NCBI RefSeq assembly: GCF_001469895.1
Contig: NZ_LOPY01000039.1
Location: 1 to 64,000 of the forward strand
Reading direction: 5' to 3'
Length of the DNA: 64,000 bases
From: Pseudoalteromonas sp. XI10
GTDB taxonomy: Bacteria; Pseudomonadota; Gammaproteobacteria; Enterobacterales; Alteromonadaceae
The notes beneath the pieces are model-generated. The model did not search any database. It saw only the letters and a program-made list of their open reading frames with translations, and was not told the origin of the DNA. The translations under genes were made by a program, and so were the position numbers. Below are positions 46,299 through 54,976 of this stretch, in pieces; position 1 is the stretch's first letter, and each line of letters starts with the position of its first letter.

Positions 46299-46567
46299 AA
46301 TCTCTGCATTAACACCCATCTAAATTTAGTTAACTATATGACTCTAAAGAACTTATCTTGTTGTATAGTTAACTTTCCATGCGTTTTTAGCCATTTGTCA
46401 TCTATTCGTCTATGATTAGTTGAATAACAACTTACGTTAACGTAAAGTGACGGCAGTTTAATTTAATTAGATTGAATATTGCGCAAACTTTATCCTTACA
46501 GCTCATGCTGATAAAAATATAATTAAGGGCAGTAGCGTAGGTTTCTGACAACGAAAGAAGGTAGGTT
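46299..46567 (+). promoter_or_regulatory. Upstream region of the bkd operon
   Basis: 269 bases with no gene. It holds AGTTAACTATA (46328-46338) inverted at 46364-46374, then the LiuR-type palindrome at 46432-46445. No unambiguous -35/-10 pair seen. GAAAGAAGG before the bkdA1 start is the ribosome site. Confidence 0.6.
46432..46445. promoter_or_regulatory. LiuR-type operator TTACGTTAACGTAA
   Basis: Perfect 14-bp palindrome about 125 bases before the branched-chain keto-acid dehydrogenase genes. It fits the TTTACGT-NN-ACGTAAA pattern I recall for LiuR, the MerR-family regulator of branched-chain amino-acid degradation in gammaproteobacteria. Confidence 0.72.
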
Positions 46568-47782
46568 ATGAGTAATCCAAATAACGTATCGCTAAACATT
46601 AATCATGAACTGTCATTTATTGATGGTCACGCATTAACGATCCCTACATTAAGTATTCTTAATGAGGAAGGCGACATCTACGAAGGTGCAACCGCACCTG
46701 ATATCGACAAAGCAACGGCAATCCGTCTATATGAAACAATGCGTTTTATTAGAGCACTTGATGAGCGTATGCAAGCAGCACAGCGTCAAGGCCGTGTTAG
46801 CTTTTATATGCAATGTCTAGGTGAAGAAGCGGCTGTAACAGCATCAGCTGCAGCGCTTGATCAAAACGATATGATCATGGCCCAATACCGTGAGCAAGCA
46901 GCTTTACGTTATCGTGGTTTTAGCCTTGACCAATTCATGAATCAAATGTTCTCAAATGAAAAAGATTTGGGTAAAGGTCGCCAAATGCCAATTCACTATG
47001 GCTCACGCGAACTTAACTACATGACTATTTCATCACCGCTTGGTACACAAATTCCGCAAGCAACAGGTTATGCATACGGTCAAAAAGTTCGTCATATTGA
47101 TGCCCAAACCGGTGAGTTAAACAGCACGATTGATAACATCACTATTTGTTACTTTGGTGAAGGCGCTGCATCTGAAGGTGATTTCCATGCAGGTTTAAAT
47201 ATGGCCGCAGTTCACGAAGCACCGGTTATTTTCTTTGCTCGTAACAATGGTTATGCGATTTCTACACCTGCGGATGAACAGTTTAAAGGTGATGGTATTG
47301 CATCACGTGGTGTTGGTTACGGCATTAAAACAATCCGTGTTGACGGTGCTGATGCACTTGCTGTTTATGCTGCAACGAAAAAAGCCCGTGAAATTGCGAC
47401 TACCAAAGGTGAACCTGTTTTAATTGAATCGATTGCCTATCGTTTAGGCGCTCACTCAACCAGTGACGACCCAAGCGGTTACCGCACAAAAGATGAAGAA
47501 GCAAAACATAAAGGGTGTCCAATCGAGCGTTTCCGTAAGTGGCTATTAAAGCAAGGTTGGTTAGACGAAGCGCAAGACGCGAAAGACAAAGAAACAATTC
47601 GTGAAGAAATCTTAGCGGCCCTTAAACGCGCTGAAAAAGTTGAAAAGCCAGCATTAGAAGAGCTTATTTCTGATGTTTATGATAAGCCAATCCCATCACT
47701 GCAAAAACAATATGAAGAACTAAAAGAGCACATTTTGCAGCATCCTGATGCTTATCCAACAACTGCAGGGAGATTAAAGTAA
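46568..47782 (+). CDS. bkdA1: Branched-chain 2-oxo acid dehydrogenase E1 alpha subunit
   Basis: Decarboxylates the keto acids of Val, Leu and Ile with thiamine diphosphate. 404 residues. ThDP/Mg motif [18 protein letters not shown] to NNGYAISTP (GD/EG...N), and the phosphorylation-loop-like [15 protein letters not shown]. The N-terminal extension (about 1-60; [20 protein letters not shown]) is typical of the bacterial branched-chain type rather than pyruvate dehydrogenase. Its stop overlaps the bkdA2 start by 1 base, so the two are coupled. Confidence 0.94.
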   Translation: MSNPNNVSLNINHELSFIDGHALTIPTLSILNEEGDIYEGATAPDIDKATAIRLYETMRFIRALDERMQAAQRQGRVSFYMQCLGEEAAVTASAAALDQNDMIMAQYREQAALRYRGFSLDQFMNQMFSNEKDLGKGRQMPIHYGSRELNYMTISSPLGTQIPQATGYAYGQKVRHIDAQTGELNSTIDNITICYFGEGAASEGDFHAGLNMAAVHEAPVIFFARNNGYAISTPADEQFKGDGIASRGVGYGIKTIRVDGADALAVYAATKKAREIATTKGEPVLIESIAYRLGAHSTSDDPSGYRTKDEEAKHKGCPIERFRKWLLKQGWLDEAQDAKDKETIREEILAALKRAEKVEKPALEELISDVYDKPIPSLQKQYEELKEHILQHPDAYPTTAGRLK

Positions 47783-48759
47783 TGGCTAAAATGAACATGC
47801 TTCATGCAATTAACTCTGCCCTTGATATCACCATGGCAGAGCATCCAAATGCATGTATTTTTGGTGAAGACGTTGGTTATTTTGGTGGTGTATTCCGTGC
47901 TACATCTGGCTTACAAGAAAAATATGGTAAGCATCGTGTGTTCAATACACCGTTAACTGAACAAGGTATTTTAGGTTTTGCTAATGGTTTAGCGGCGTTT
48001 GGTGCGCCTGCATTAGCTGAAATTCAGTTTGCAGATTATATTTTCCCTGCATTTGACCAAATCGTGAATGAATCAGCTAAGTTCCGTTACCGTAGTGGTA
48101 ATGAATTTAATGTTGGCAATCTAACAATCCGTACACCATACGGTGGTGGTATTGCAGGTGGTTTATATCACTCACAATCACCAGAAGCTTATTTTGCTCA
48201 CACACCTGGTTTGAAGTTGGTGGTACCACGTAACCCATATCAAGCAAAAGGTTTGCTTCGTGCATCGATTAAAGATGATAACCCTGTTATTTTCTTTGAG
48301 CCGAAACGTTTGTACCGTGCATCAACAGGTGAAGTTCCAGAAGAAGATTACAGCATCGAGCTCGGTAAAGCTGAAATCGTGCAAGAAGGCACTGATGTCA
48401 CTGTACTTGCTTGGGGTGCACAGATGGAAATCATCGAAGACGCCGCTAAAAAAGCTGCAGAGCAAGGTATTAGCTGTGAAGTGATCGACTTACGTACCAT
48501 TTTACCATGGGATGTTGAGACAATTGCTAAATCAGTGACCAAAACAGGCCGTTTAGTGGTAAGCCACGAGGCACCAATCACTAATGGTTTTGGTGCAGAA
48601 ATCGTTGCAACAATTCAACAAGAGTGTTTCTTACACCTTGAATCGCCAATTGCTCGCGTGTGTGGCTTAGATACACCATACCCATTAGCACTTGAAAAAG
48701 AATATGTGCCGGATGCACTTAAAGTGCTTGCTGCGATTAAGCAATCAGTAGAGTTTTAG
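47782..48759 (+). CDS. bkdA2: Branched-chain 2-oxo acid dehydrogenase E1 beta subunit
   Basis: Partner of E1 alpha in the heterotetramer. 325 residues. Conserved stretches: [94 protein letters not shown]. The transketolase central and C-terminal domains are both complete. Followed 8 bases later by E2. Confidence 0.95.
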   Translation: MAKMNMLHAINSALDITMAEHPNACIFGEDVGYFGGVFRATSGLQEKYGKHRVFNTPLTEQGILGFANGLAAFGAPALAEIQFADYIFPAFDQIVNESAKFRYRSGNEFNVGNLTIRTPYGGGIAGGLYHSQSPEAYFAHTPGLKLVVPRNPYQAKGLLRASIKDDNPVIFFEPKRLYRASTGEVPEEDYSIELGKAEIVQEGTDVTVLAWGAQMEIIEDAAKKAAEQGISCEVIDLRTILPWDVETIAKSVTKTGRLVVSHEAPITNGFGAEIVATIQQECFLHLESPIARVCGLDTPYPLALEKEYVPDALKVLAAIKQSVEF

Positions 48760-48767
48760 GAGTCAGT

Positions 48768-50339
48768 ATGTCTAAAGATTTTATCTTGCCAGATATCGGC
48801 GAAGGCATCGTAGAGTGTGAAATTGTTGAATGGTTAGTTGCAGAAGGCGATTCTGTAAAAGAAGACCAGCCTATTTGTGATGTTATGACCGACAAGGCTC
48901 TTGTGCAAATTCCTGCTGTTCATGATGGTGTGATCATTAAGCTTTATTATGCAAAAGGGGATATTGCGAAAGTACATGCACCATTATTTGCAATGGATGT
49001 TGATGGCGAAGTACCAACACAAAGCGAAGAAGCGCAAGCTCCTGCTACTCCAACTGAAGCATCATCTGAGGCTGGTGAGCACTTAGAAGATTTCATTTTA
49101 CCAGATATCGGTGAAGGTATCGTTGAGTGTGAAATCGTTGAGTGGTTAGTGAGTGAAGGCGATGAAATCGTTGAAGACCAAGCTGTGTGTGATGTAATGA
49201 CAGACAAAGCATTGGTGCAAATTCCGGCTAAGTACACAGGTAAAGTTGAAAAGCTTTATTATCAAAAAGGTGATATTGCAGCGGTTCACAGCCCATTATT
49301 CCAAATGAGCATTGCAGGCCAAAGTGCAGAGCCAGATGTAAGTTCTGCGGTAGTTAAAGCACAAACAAATGCAGCAACTAAACCTTCGCAGAAGCCTGCG
49401 ACTTCGGCAAACTCTAGCAAACAACTTAATAAGAAAGCTGTTGCTTCACCAGCTGTTCGTCGTAAAGCCCGCGAACTTGATGTTGATTTAACGCAAGTAC
49501 CAGGGTCTGGTAAAAATGGCCGTATTTACAAACAAGATATCGAAGATTTCTTGAATGAAACACCAAGCCAAGTAGCATCACAACAAGCTGCGCCAAAAGC
49601 GGCAGAGCCTGTATCAACTGTGGCGTCTTCTGGTGGTAGTCGCGTAGAGCCTATTAAAGGCATTAAAGCGGCAATGGCTAAGCAAATGGTTGCTTCAGTT
49701 TCGACAATTCCTCACTTTACTTTCTGTGATGAAATTGACCTAACTAAACTGATTGCAATGCGCAGTGAGCTTAAAGAGCAGTATAAGCAACAGGGCGTTA
49801 AGCTCACTATGATGCCATTCTTTATCAAAGCACTGTCGTTAGCGATTAAGCAATTCCCAGTACTAAACTCGCAAGTAAATGATGATTGCAGTGAGCTAAC
49901 TTACTTTGATGATCATAACATCGGTATGGCGGTTGATTCTAAGATTGGTTTACTTGTACCAAACATTAAATCATGCCAGTCAAAGAGTATCGTAGATGTT
50001 GCAAACGAAGTGACCCGCTTAACTGAAGCAGCACGTGATGGTCGTGTTTCACCGGATGACTTGAAAGGCGGCACTATTAGCATTTCTAACATCGGTGCGA
50101 TCGGTGGCACAATTGCAACCCCGATCATCAATAAGCCTGAGGTAGCGATTGTTGCTTTAGGTAAACTGCAGCATTTACCTCGCTTTGATGCACAAGGCAA
50201 TGTTGTTTCAGCTGCTATTATGCAAGTAAGCTGGTCTGGAGACCACCGAGTGATTGATGGCGGAACAATTGCACGCTTCAATAACTTATGGAAGTCTTAC
50301 TTAGAAGATCCTGCAAAAATGATCATGGCGATGAGCTAG
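48768..50339 (+). CDS. bkdB: Branched-chain 2-oxo acid dehydrogenase E2 (two lipoyl domains)
   Basis: Dihydrolipoyl acyltransferase core, 523 residues, moving the acyl group to CoA. Two nearly repeated lipoyl domains (about 1-80 and 107-186), each with the lipoylated Lys in VMTDKALVQIPA; E3-binding domain (about 222-260, ASPAVRRKARELDVDL); catalytic domain with SWSGDHRVIDGGTIARF (HxxxDG). Most bacterial branched-chain E2s have one lipoyl domain. The E3 gene is not here. Its natural terminator appears to have been split by the mobile element that begins 30 bases after the stop. Confidence 0.95.
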   Translation: MSKDFILPDIGEGIVECEIVEWLVAEGDSVKEDQPICDVMTDKALVQIPAVHDGVIIKLYYAKGDIAKVHAPLFAMDVDGEVPTQSEEAQAPATPTEASSEAGEHLEDFILPDIGEGIVECEIVEWLVSEGDEIVEDQAVCDVMTDKALVQIPAKYTGKVEKLYYQKGDIAAVHSPLFQMSIAGQSAEPDVSSAVVKAQTNAATKPSQKPATSANSSKQLNKKAVASPAVRRKARELDVDLTQVPGSGKNGRIYKQDIEDFLNETPSQVASQQAAPKAAEPVSTVASSGGSRVEPIKGIKAAMAKQMVASVSTIPHFTFCDEIDLTKLIAMRSELKEQYKQQGVKLTMMPFFIKALSLAIKQFPVLNSQVNDDCSELTYFDDHNIGMAVDSKIGLLVPNIKSCQSKSIVDVANEVTRLTEAARDGRVSPDDLKGGTISISNIGAIGGTIATPIINKPEVAIVALGKLQHLPRFDAQGNVVSAAIMQVSWSGDHRVIDGGTIARFNNLWKSYLEDPAKMIMAMS

Positions 50340-50351
50340 CATTAGTAAGCA

Positions 50352-50369
50352 TTAAAAAACCAGCTTCGG
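50352..50369 (+). terminator. Left half of disrupted bkd terminator, with target-site repeat copy
   Basis: AAAAAACC followed by AGCTTCGG (50362-50369). Joined to the sequence after the element (CTGGTTTTTTT, 53727-53737) it rebuilds AAAAAACCAGC-TTCG-GCTGGTTTTTT, a perfect bidirectional terminator for the convergent bkdB and ArsP_2 genes. AGCTTCGG recurs at 53719-53726. Confidence 0.75.
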
Positions 50370-50372
50370 TTT

Positions 50373-50396
50373 GGGCTGATACTTTATTAGGGATCT
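50373..50396 (+). repeat. Left terminal inverted repeat of the transposon
   Basis: 24 bases identical to the reverse complement of 53695-53718. Confidence 0.9.
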
Positions 50397-50418
50397 GAAT
50401 ACTCAGATCCCTTTTTTA
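50389..50418 (+). terminator. Inward-facing terminator at the left transposon end
   Basis: AGGGATCTGA (50389-50398), loop ATAC, TCAGATCCCT (50403-50412) and a T-run, acting on transcripts entering from the bkd operon. It overlaps the terminal repeat. Confidence 0.88.
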
Positions 50419-50522
50419 TTTCAACGTGAAATCAAATGCTTAGCCATCAAGATATGTCGAAAATAACATTCGAGAGCAGGTGTATCCTCATTAAAAACAA
50501 TAGGTTAGTAGGTCTACTGTAA

Positions 50523-51143
50523 TTAATGGTGTGAGGTGTAGTACCAATTGTCTGCGTATTTTATTATTTGAGTTACATCTTCTTCATCTAAATCCGCATA
50601 GCTCCTTGGGTCGCCGCCGTCAGGGACATATAAAAAACCAGAATAGTTGTCCAATATCCCTCTAAAGGTGTAGAAGAAAACGTATTTCGAACCGTCGATA
50701 TCTTGAACCACAATCTCATTTCCGCCCATTGATATTTTTGAATACTCAGAGCCTAGTGCTATTAACGATGAATTATGTTGTACATTAGAGACAAGCTCGC
50801 CAGAGTAAACCCTTGCGACGACTTCTTGACGTTGAGATTCATATAAGTGGAAATCTGCATTTATCCAGAGCTTCGTAAACGGAACAAACTCTAGTACAGC
50901 AAGGGCAACCAATTGGACTGCTAAGGGAATTGTTGCCAACCACCTAATTTCTTTGAACTTAAAAAGACATGAAATGCTAAAACCGAGTCCCGTTAAAAAG
51001 ACAATAAATACCACAAGCATCAACGGCATCATCAAGAAAGGAGTTATCCAATCAATGATTGACCATTGAAATGCCATTATTAATATAGCGAATGCCGACA
51101 CCCCGACAGCTAGCTTAGCTCTGTTCTCTATTCCTTTAATCAT
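50523..51143 (-). CDS. Membrane protein carried by the transposon, unknown
   Basis: Protein of 206 residues with three hydrophobic segments (LAVGVSAFAILIMAFQWSII, FLMMPLMLVVFIVFLTGLGF, WLATIPLAVQLVALAVLEF) and a soluble C-terminal half (about 95-206; YSKISMGGNEIVVQDIDGSK). Family not recognised. AAGGAAG ribosome site; its start is 8 bases after the transposase stop, so the two share a transcript. It could be cargo, an immunity or defence function, or an accessory transposition protein; nothing in the sequence decides this. Confidence 0.75.
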   Translation of the reverse strand: MIKGIENRAKLAVGVSAFAILIMAFQWSIIDWITPFLMMPLMLVVFIVFLTGLGFSISCLFKFKEIRWLATIPLAVQLVALAVLEFVPFTKLWINADFHLYESQRQEVVARVYSGELVSNVQHNSSLIALGSEYSKISMGGNEIVVQDIDGSKYVFFYTFRGILDNYSGFLYVPDGGDPRSYADLDEEDVTQIIKYADNWYYTSHH

Positions 51144-51151
51144 TGACTTCC

Positions 51152-53527
51152 TTATTGTAAGTTTTTAATTTTGCTCGCGACTGTAAAGTCTAGAATATCT
51201 TCTATTGTATATTTCTTATCTGTAATGCCAAGCTTTTGAGCTGGTGTTGTTGCTTCCTGATACAGTCCTTTGTTTTTAAGTGACTTTTCGTCGGTCAATA
51301 CGTAGTTGTTGTAGACCCTCAATATCTCAATAATCATAACCGCCCATTTAGGGTTGTATGAAGCGTAGCCATTCCATCGTTTACTGTTTGTGGCTGATGT
51401 TATTGGTCGCTCGAACATATTGATTCGGCGGCGTATCATTTGAAAGTAGTTATCAACTCCATATGTAGATACATCTAACAAATTCTCAGATAGCGTTTGG
51501 CTAACAGATATAGCGCCATGAAAGCCTACTAATGGTTTTACTTGAACAGAATGTCTAGATTTAGGAAATGGATGAACTAACCACTCTGATTTAGCCGATC
51601 CTGATTCAATAGTACGTTTGTGCATCTCGGCAGCCCAATATTGTTGCGATATTTGAGCTAGTTTTTCTCTATCAACTTTGGCCCTCTTTATGTCGCTCAT
51701 AGTAATCCCATGCTTAAGAAGGACTTGTTCTGACCAGGCACGCTTGTCTTGCATTTGGCTGGCATTGTTCCTTTCTGCTTTTACAAGCACAGGGTAGAGT
51801 TTGCTGGCCGCAATCTGTTCTTTCATCACTAACCCAATACCAAGTTCAAAGCCTTCGTCGGCATCTGCGAATAAACGACTGTAACGCGCCTCATTTACGT
51901 ACTGTTTCATCACTTCAAGTTGTGCCATGAGAGAATAAGTTTGTTGCACTAGTAAATTTTTATTTGGTGCTTTCAGAGGCTGGGTATCATCAACGTCATC
52001 AGTTTCGACTTCTTGATTGGATAGAACGTACTGACCATACCTTCTCTTGTGTTCAGGCTTCTTAAGATCACTACATCTGCTAATGTCTCTTTTAATTACT
52101 TCCCAGTCTGAGGTGGTGTCGAAGTTAACTGTACTAGCAAATACAAATCGAGTTTTATTGTCTACCGTTGAAGTATTTACCAGTTTCGTAGGGCGACTGT
52201 CCTTCTTATCACTCCAGTTAGACAGGTAGTGCTGCCTGTCCATACTAACTTCTAGGGTTTTGCCTTTTAAAGCCTGAATGTTGTTCTGTATGTGCCAACG
52301 GTCAAACTCAACACACTGGTTAAAGAAAAACTCGATACGGTGGTAAATTAAAGTGATAGGCACATCCAAAATTTCTTCCATTCTGTTGACGATACCTTTG
52401 TTAATAAGCATTCTGAACAATATTCCATTGATATCAGCTCTCTTTTGACCATACTCAGCGTTCAACGGTACGTTGAAAGGATTGTGACAGGCATTGCATT
52501 CAATCCTTTGGGCTTCTCGATACTTCAATGACTCTACTGTTGACGGTACTGTGCCTCTTAAGGTGTAACGCTTAGGCTTATCTAACCAATTTACCACCGC
52601 ATTTCGACATGGCCTAGTTCGTCGTCGTGATGTTTCAAGTTTCTTATCAGGGCAACAAATCTCTTTATTGGAAAATATTTGCTTTTGCCTATTTGACTCT
52701 TCAACGAAAGCTTTGTTGTTTATCAGTTTTGTACTTGTGCCGCAGATGATGCAAGTTAACACGCGACCTATCTTTGTTTTAGTAAACCTATAATCATTAC
52801 CTAACCCTCGCATTATAGAGCCATCAGCTTTGCGTTTGGGATTAAGTGCGGCTACACCATAGTTTCGGCAGTTTGGGTTCTTACAGTAGTTAAGCTGAAT
52901 AGCTTTACCAGTGATAGGATCTTTGTAGGCTCTTGGGATTGGAAAGGCTGTAGGCTCGACACGTTCATTTTGATGCGGTGTCTTCGCAAGTGGTTTGTCA
53001 CTCGAATAATGAAACTTCAGGTACAGCTCCGCTGTAATAAAGGCATCTATTGCGGCACCGTGTGATTTTCTTTCAGTAATGTCTATACCATAACGTATGC
53101 AAGCATTATCTAATTTGACCCATTTCCCATAGTTTTCCCTATTGGCAAAATCCCTCATCAAGCAAGATACGTCGTAATCTCTATTGAAGACAATATCTAG
53201 TCCACATCGATCAATTTCTGATTGCAGGAAATCAACATCAAATTCTGAATTGTAAAAGGAAAGTCGTGCACCATCTATGAACTCTAGAAATTCTTCAGCT
53301 ATTTGGCAGAACGTTGGCTTATCAAGCAAAAATGAATCTTCAATTTGGTGTACCGCGTGGGCTTCCGACGTACTCTTCTTACCTTCAGGGTTTAAGAAGT
53401 AGTGGAAGATGCTGCCTGTGATATCGCCATCAATTATTTCTACGGCAGCAAGGTTAACAATGCGATGCTTGCCCTTGCGTGGAGACAAGCCAGTTGTCTC
53501 TGTATCTATTATTACTACTCTGTCCAT
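51152..53527 (-). CDS. DEDDh exonuclease fused to DDE-type transposase
   Basis: Protein of 791 residues. Residues 1-175 are a complete DnaQ-like 3'-5' exonuclease: IIDTETTG (Asp8, Glu10), NSEFD (Asp97), HGAAID (His156, Asp161). Cysteine pairs follow at 215/220, 259/262, 291/292 and 344/347, likely zinc ribbons. From about 360 it reads as a helix-turn-helix then an RNase H-like core: LEVSMD (Asp430), LFADADEGF (Asp555 or 557), a candidate Glu648 (SEW), and the closing RRINMFERPITSATN then SYNPKWAV...RVYNNYV, a style common to transposases. AGGGGG ribosome site. The catalytic assignments of the second half are inference. Confidence 0.8.
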   Translation of the reverse strand: MDRVVIIDTETTGLSPRKGKHRIVNLAAVEIIDGDITGSIFHYFLNPEGKKSTSEAHAVHQIEDSFLLDKPTFCQIAEEFLEFIDGARLSFYNSEFDVDFLQSEIDRCGLDIVFNRDYDVSCLMRDFANRENYGKWVKLDNACIRYGIDITERKSHGAAIDAFITAELYLKFHYSSDKPLAKTPHQNERVEPTAFPIPRAYKDPITGKAIQLNYCKNPNCRNYGVAALNPKRKADGSIMRGLGNDYRFTKTKIGRVLTCIICGTSTKLINNKAFVEESNRQKQIFSNKEICCPDKKLETSRRRTRPCRNAVVNWLDKPKRYTLRGTVPSTVESLKYREAQRIECNACHNPFNVPLNAEYGQKRADINGILFRMLINKGIVNRMEEILDVPITLIYHRIEFFFNQCVEFDRWHIQNNIQALKGKTLEVSMDRQHYLSNWSDKKDSRPTKLVNTSTVDNKTRFVFASTVNFDTTSDWEVIKRDISRCSDLKKPEHKRRYGQYVLSNQEVETDDVDDTQPLKAPNKNLLVQQTYSLMAQLEVMKQYVNEARYSRLFADADEGFELGIGLVMKEQIAASKLYPVLVKAERNNASQMQDKRAWSEQVLLKHGITMSDIKRAKVDREKLAQISQQYWAAEMHKRTIESGSAKSEWLVHPFPKSRHSVQVKPLVGFHGAISVSQTLSENLLDVSTYGVDNYFQMIRRRINMFERPITSATNSKRWNGYASYNPKWAVMIIEILRVYNNYVLTDEKSLKNKGLYQEATTPAQKLGITDKKYTIEDILDFTVASKIKNLQ

Positions 53528-53672
53528 TGATCCCCCTAGCGATCAATTCTAGTAATAATTAGAAAAATTTCAATTAACTACTTAAGCTATTGAATATATA
53601 GAAAATACATCTGCTCGCGAATGTTTTTTTTGCGTAAGTTTTAATGTTAACCCTATGATTTTATGTACATAA
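53528..53672 (-). promoter_or_regulatory. Upstream region of the fusion transposase
   Basis: 145 AT-rich bases between the right-end hairpin and the transposase start; it must hold the element's own promoter. No confident -35/-10 pair seen. Confidence 0.35.
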
Positions 53673-53674
53673 AT

Positions 53675-53702
53675 AAAAAGGGATCTACATATGTAGATCC
53701 CT
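53675..53702 (-). terminator. Inward-facing terminator at the right transposon end
   Basis: Perfect 24-bp palindrome at 53679-53702 (half-site AGGGATCTACAT) with a T-run on the minus strand. It stops transcripts entering from the ArsP_2 gene. Confidence 0.85.
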
Positions 53703-53718
53703 AATAAAGTATCAGCCC
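53695..53718 (-). repeat. Right terminal inverted repeat of the transposon
   Basis: 24 bases, exact reverse complement of 50373-50396; followed directly by AGCTTCGG (53719-53726). Confidence 0.9.
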
Positions 53719-53757
53719 AGCTTCGGCTGGTTTTTTTGATTGTAAATATTGTAATTG

Positions 53758-54930
53758 CTATTTACCGTAAAAATACAACCCATAACCGAGTAACAGCGCA
53801 GGCATTGTTGAATACACCGTCGCGATTAAGGCCGCTTTTGGCGCTAATGCGATAGCTGGGAATAGGGCATCGCCGTCATTTGAAATTGCATTGGCTGCCA
53901 TCGCACTAAATGGAATAATACCTTGAATATAGAGTGTCATTACGACGATTTGTGGCCCGCAGCCAGGTAATAAGCCAATAGCCACAGCCACCAGCGGTGC
54001 AAGATAAGCATACTCAGAAAACCAGGCTGTTAAATCTACACCGACTAGGTTAACGAGAATTTCAAACAGCATAAAACTGGCAACAACCCAGGCAGTAACA
54101 AAGTGCGTGTCCATTAACACTTTCGTGAGTTTTGAGGGAGGTGAGCAAGGCGCTTCTTCACTGGTTAATTGCTTATAACTGCTGCCTTTAGAAGACAGAG
54201 ACCACACAACCACAGTGAATAGCGCCATGATCGAGCCAAACAGGGTGACGCCAGTATTAACGCTTTGACTAAATTCGCTAAGGTCAGAATTGGTAGCAAT
54301 AACAAAAGCAATAATCAAGCTTGGTACTAGGGTAAACTTCCAAATAGGGCGGCTAAATTTCAAAGCTCTTGGTTGGCATTGTGGCTGCTCGGTATATTCA
54401 CTTGCTTCGTCAGGTTGAAATTTATCTGGGCTATGAAATGTATTAACTATCTGACCGCTAATAATACCTACAGCAACACCGATTAACATCATTAATAAAC
54501 CATCAAGCGGGCGGGTTGCTAACAGTAAAAAGGCGGCATCGCCCATAGTTGCGGTTAAGACAGCAACAACAGAGCCAAAGCTAGCCTGCTTTTTAGTAAA
54601 TTGGGTTACCACAATAATAGCACCCCCACAGCCAGGCAAAGCACCTAAAATAGACGCAAAGCTCACCTCTAGAATGCCTGATTTAGCACGTAAATAGCTA
54701 AGCTGTAATTGAGGAAGACGATCAATAAGGTAGTAATAGATTAATAAGGTGGCTGCAACAAATACAGATACTTGAAAAAAAGCATCACTCAGCGCTTGTA
54801 GGGTGAATTCTCGGCTTGCAGGTACCACTAAAGAAATCAGTAATAAAAGGGGTAAAATTAAGCGTTTATTGTCCGTAATGTAACACCTCGCTTTATTAGG
54901 AATAAACCTCGTTTGTGTTAGTGAGAGCAT
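53758..54930 (-). CDS. ArsP_2-type heavy-metal exporter (putative manganese transporter)
   Basis: Inner-membrane protein of 390 residues with about 10 TM segments, matching the ArsP_2 family (10-TM heavy-metal exporters; some members are named putative manganese transporters). The inverted repeat signature appears twice: LGALPGCGGAIIVVTQF and IGLLPGCGPQIVVMTLY, both with PGCG. The central cytoplasmic loop (about 160-190 and 245-265) is hydrophilic. ATG 54930 has TTAGG 9 bases upstream; TTG 54939 abuts it. A Fur-like box lies 47-67 bases upstream. Confidence 0.85.
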   Translation of the reverse strand: MLSLTQTRFIPNKARCYITDNKRLILPLLLLISLVVPASREFTLQALSDAFFQVSVFVAATLLIYYYLIDRLPQLQLSYLRAKSGILEVSFASILGALPGCGGAIIVVTQFTKKQASFGSVVAVLTATMGDAAFLLLATRPLDGLLMMLIGVAVGIISGQIVNTFHSPDKFQPDEASEYTEQPQCQPRALKFSRPIWKFTLVPSLIIAFVIATNSDLSEFSQSVNTGVTLFGSIMALFTVVVWSLSSKGSSYKQLTSEEAPCSPPSKLTKVLMDTHFVTAWVVASFMLFEILVNLVGVDLTAWFSEYAYLAPLVAVAIGLLPGCGPQIVVMTLYIQGIIPFSAMAANAISNDGDALFPAIALAPKAALIATVYSTMPALLLGYGLYFYGK

Positions 54931-54976
54931 ACAGTGCAACCTAAAAATTAATCAGGTTACACTGTATTACGATTTT

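Larger units (their letters stand above)
50370..53718. mobile_element. Transposon with DnaQ-DDE fusion transposase, inserted in a terminator
   Basis: A 3.35-kb element. A 24-bp perfect terminal inverted repeat (GGGCTGATACTT at 50373, ending ...GGGATCT at 50396; complement at 53695-53718) bounds two minus-strand genes. Three extra T lie between the left direct repeat and the left end, so the exact left boundary is 50370 or 50373. AGCTTCGG flanks both sides as a probable 8-bp target duplication. Each end continues into a hairpin with a T-run pointing inward, so outside transcripts are stopped at both edges. Family not recognised. Confidence 0.75.

Noticed and set aside
48768..49330. Tandem DNA repeat as a mobile or unstable element
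   Set aside because: The similarity is explained by two lipoyl domains within one E2 protein.
51152..53527. Stand-alone defence nuclease (DnaQ-like)
   Set aside because: The perfect terminal inverted repeats, flanking direct repeat and transposase-style C-terminus fit a mobile element better; a defence role is not excluded for the small membrane gene.
53679..53702. 24-bp palindrome as a repressor operator of the transposase
   Set aside because: Its arms match the left-end hairpin and a T-run follows on the minus strand, so terminator plus transposon end explains it.
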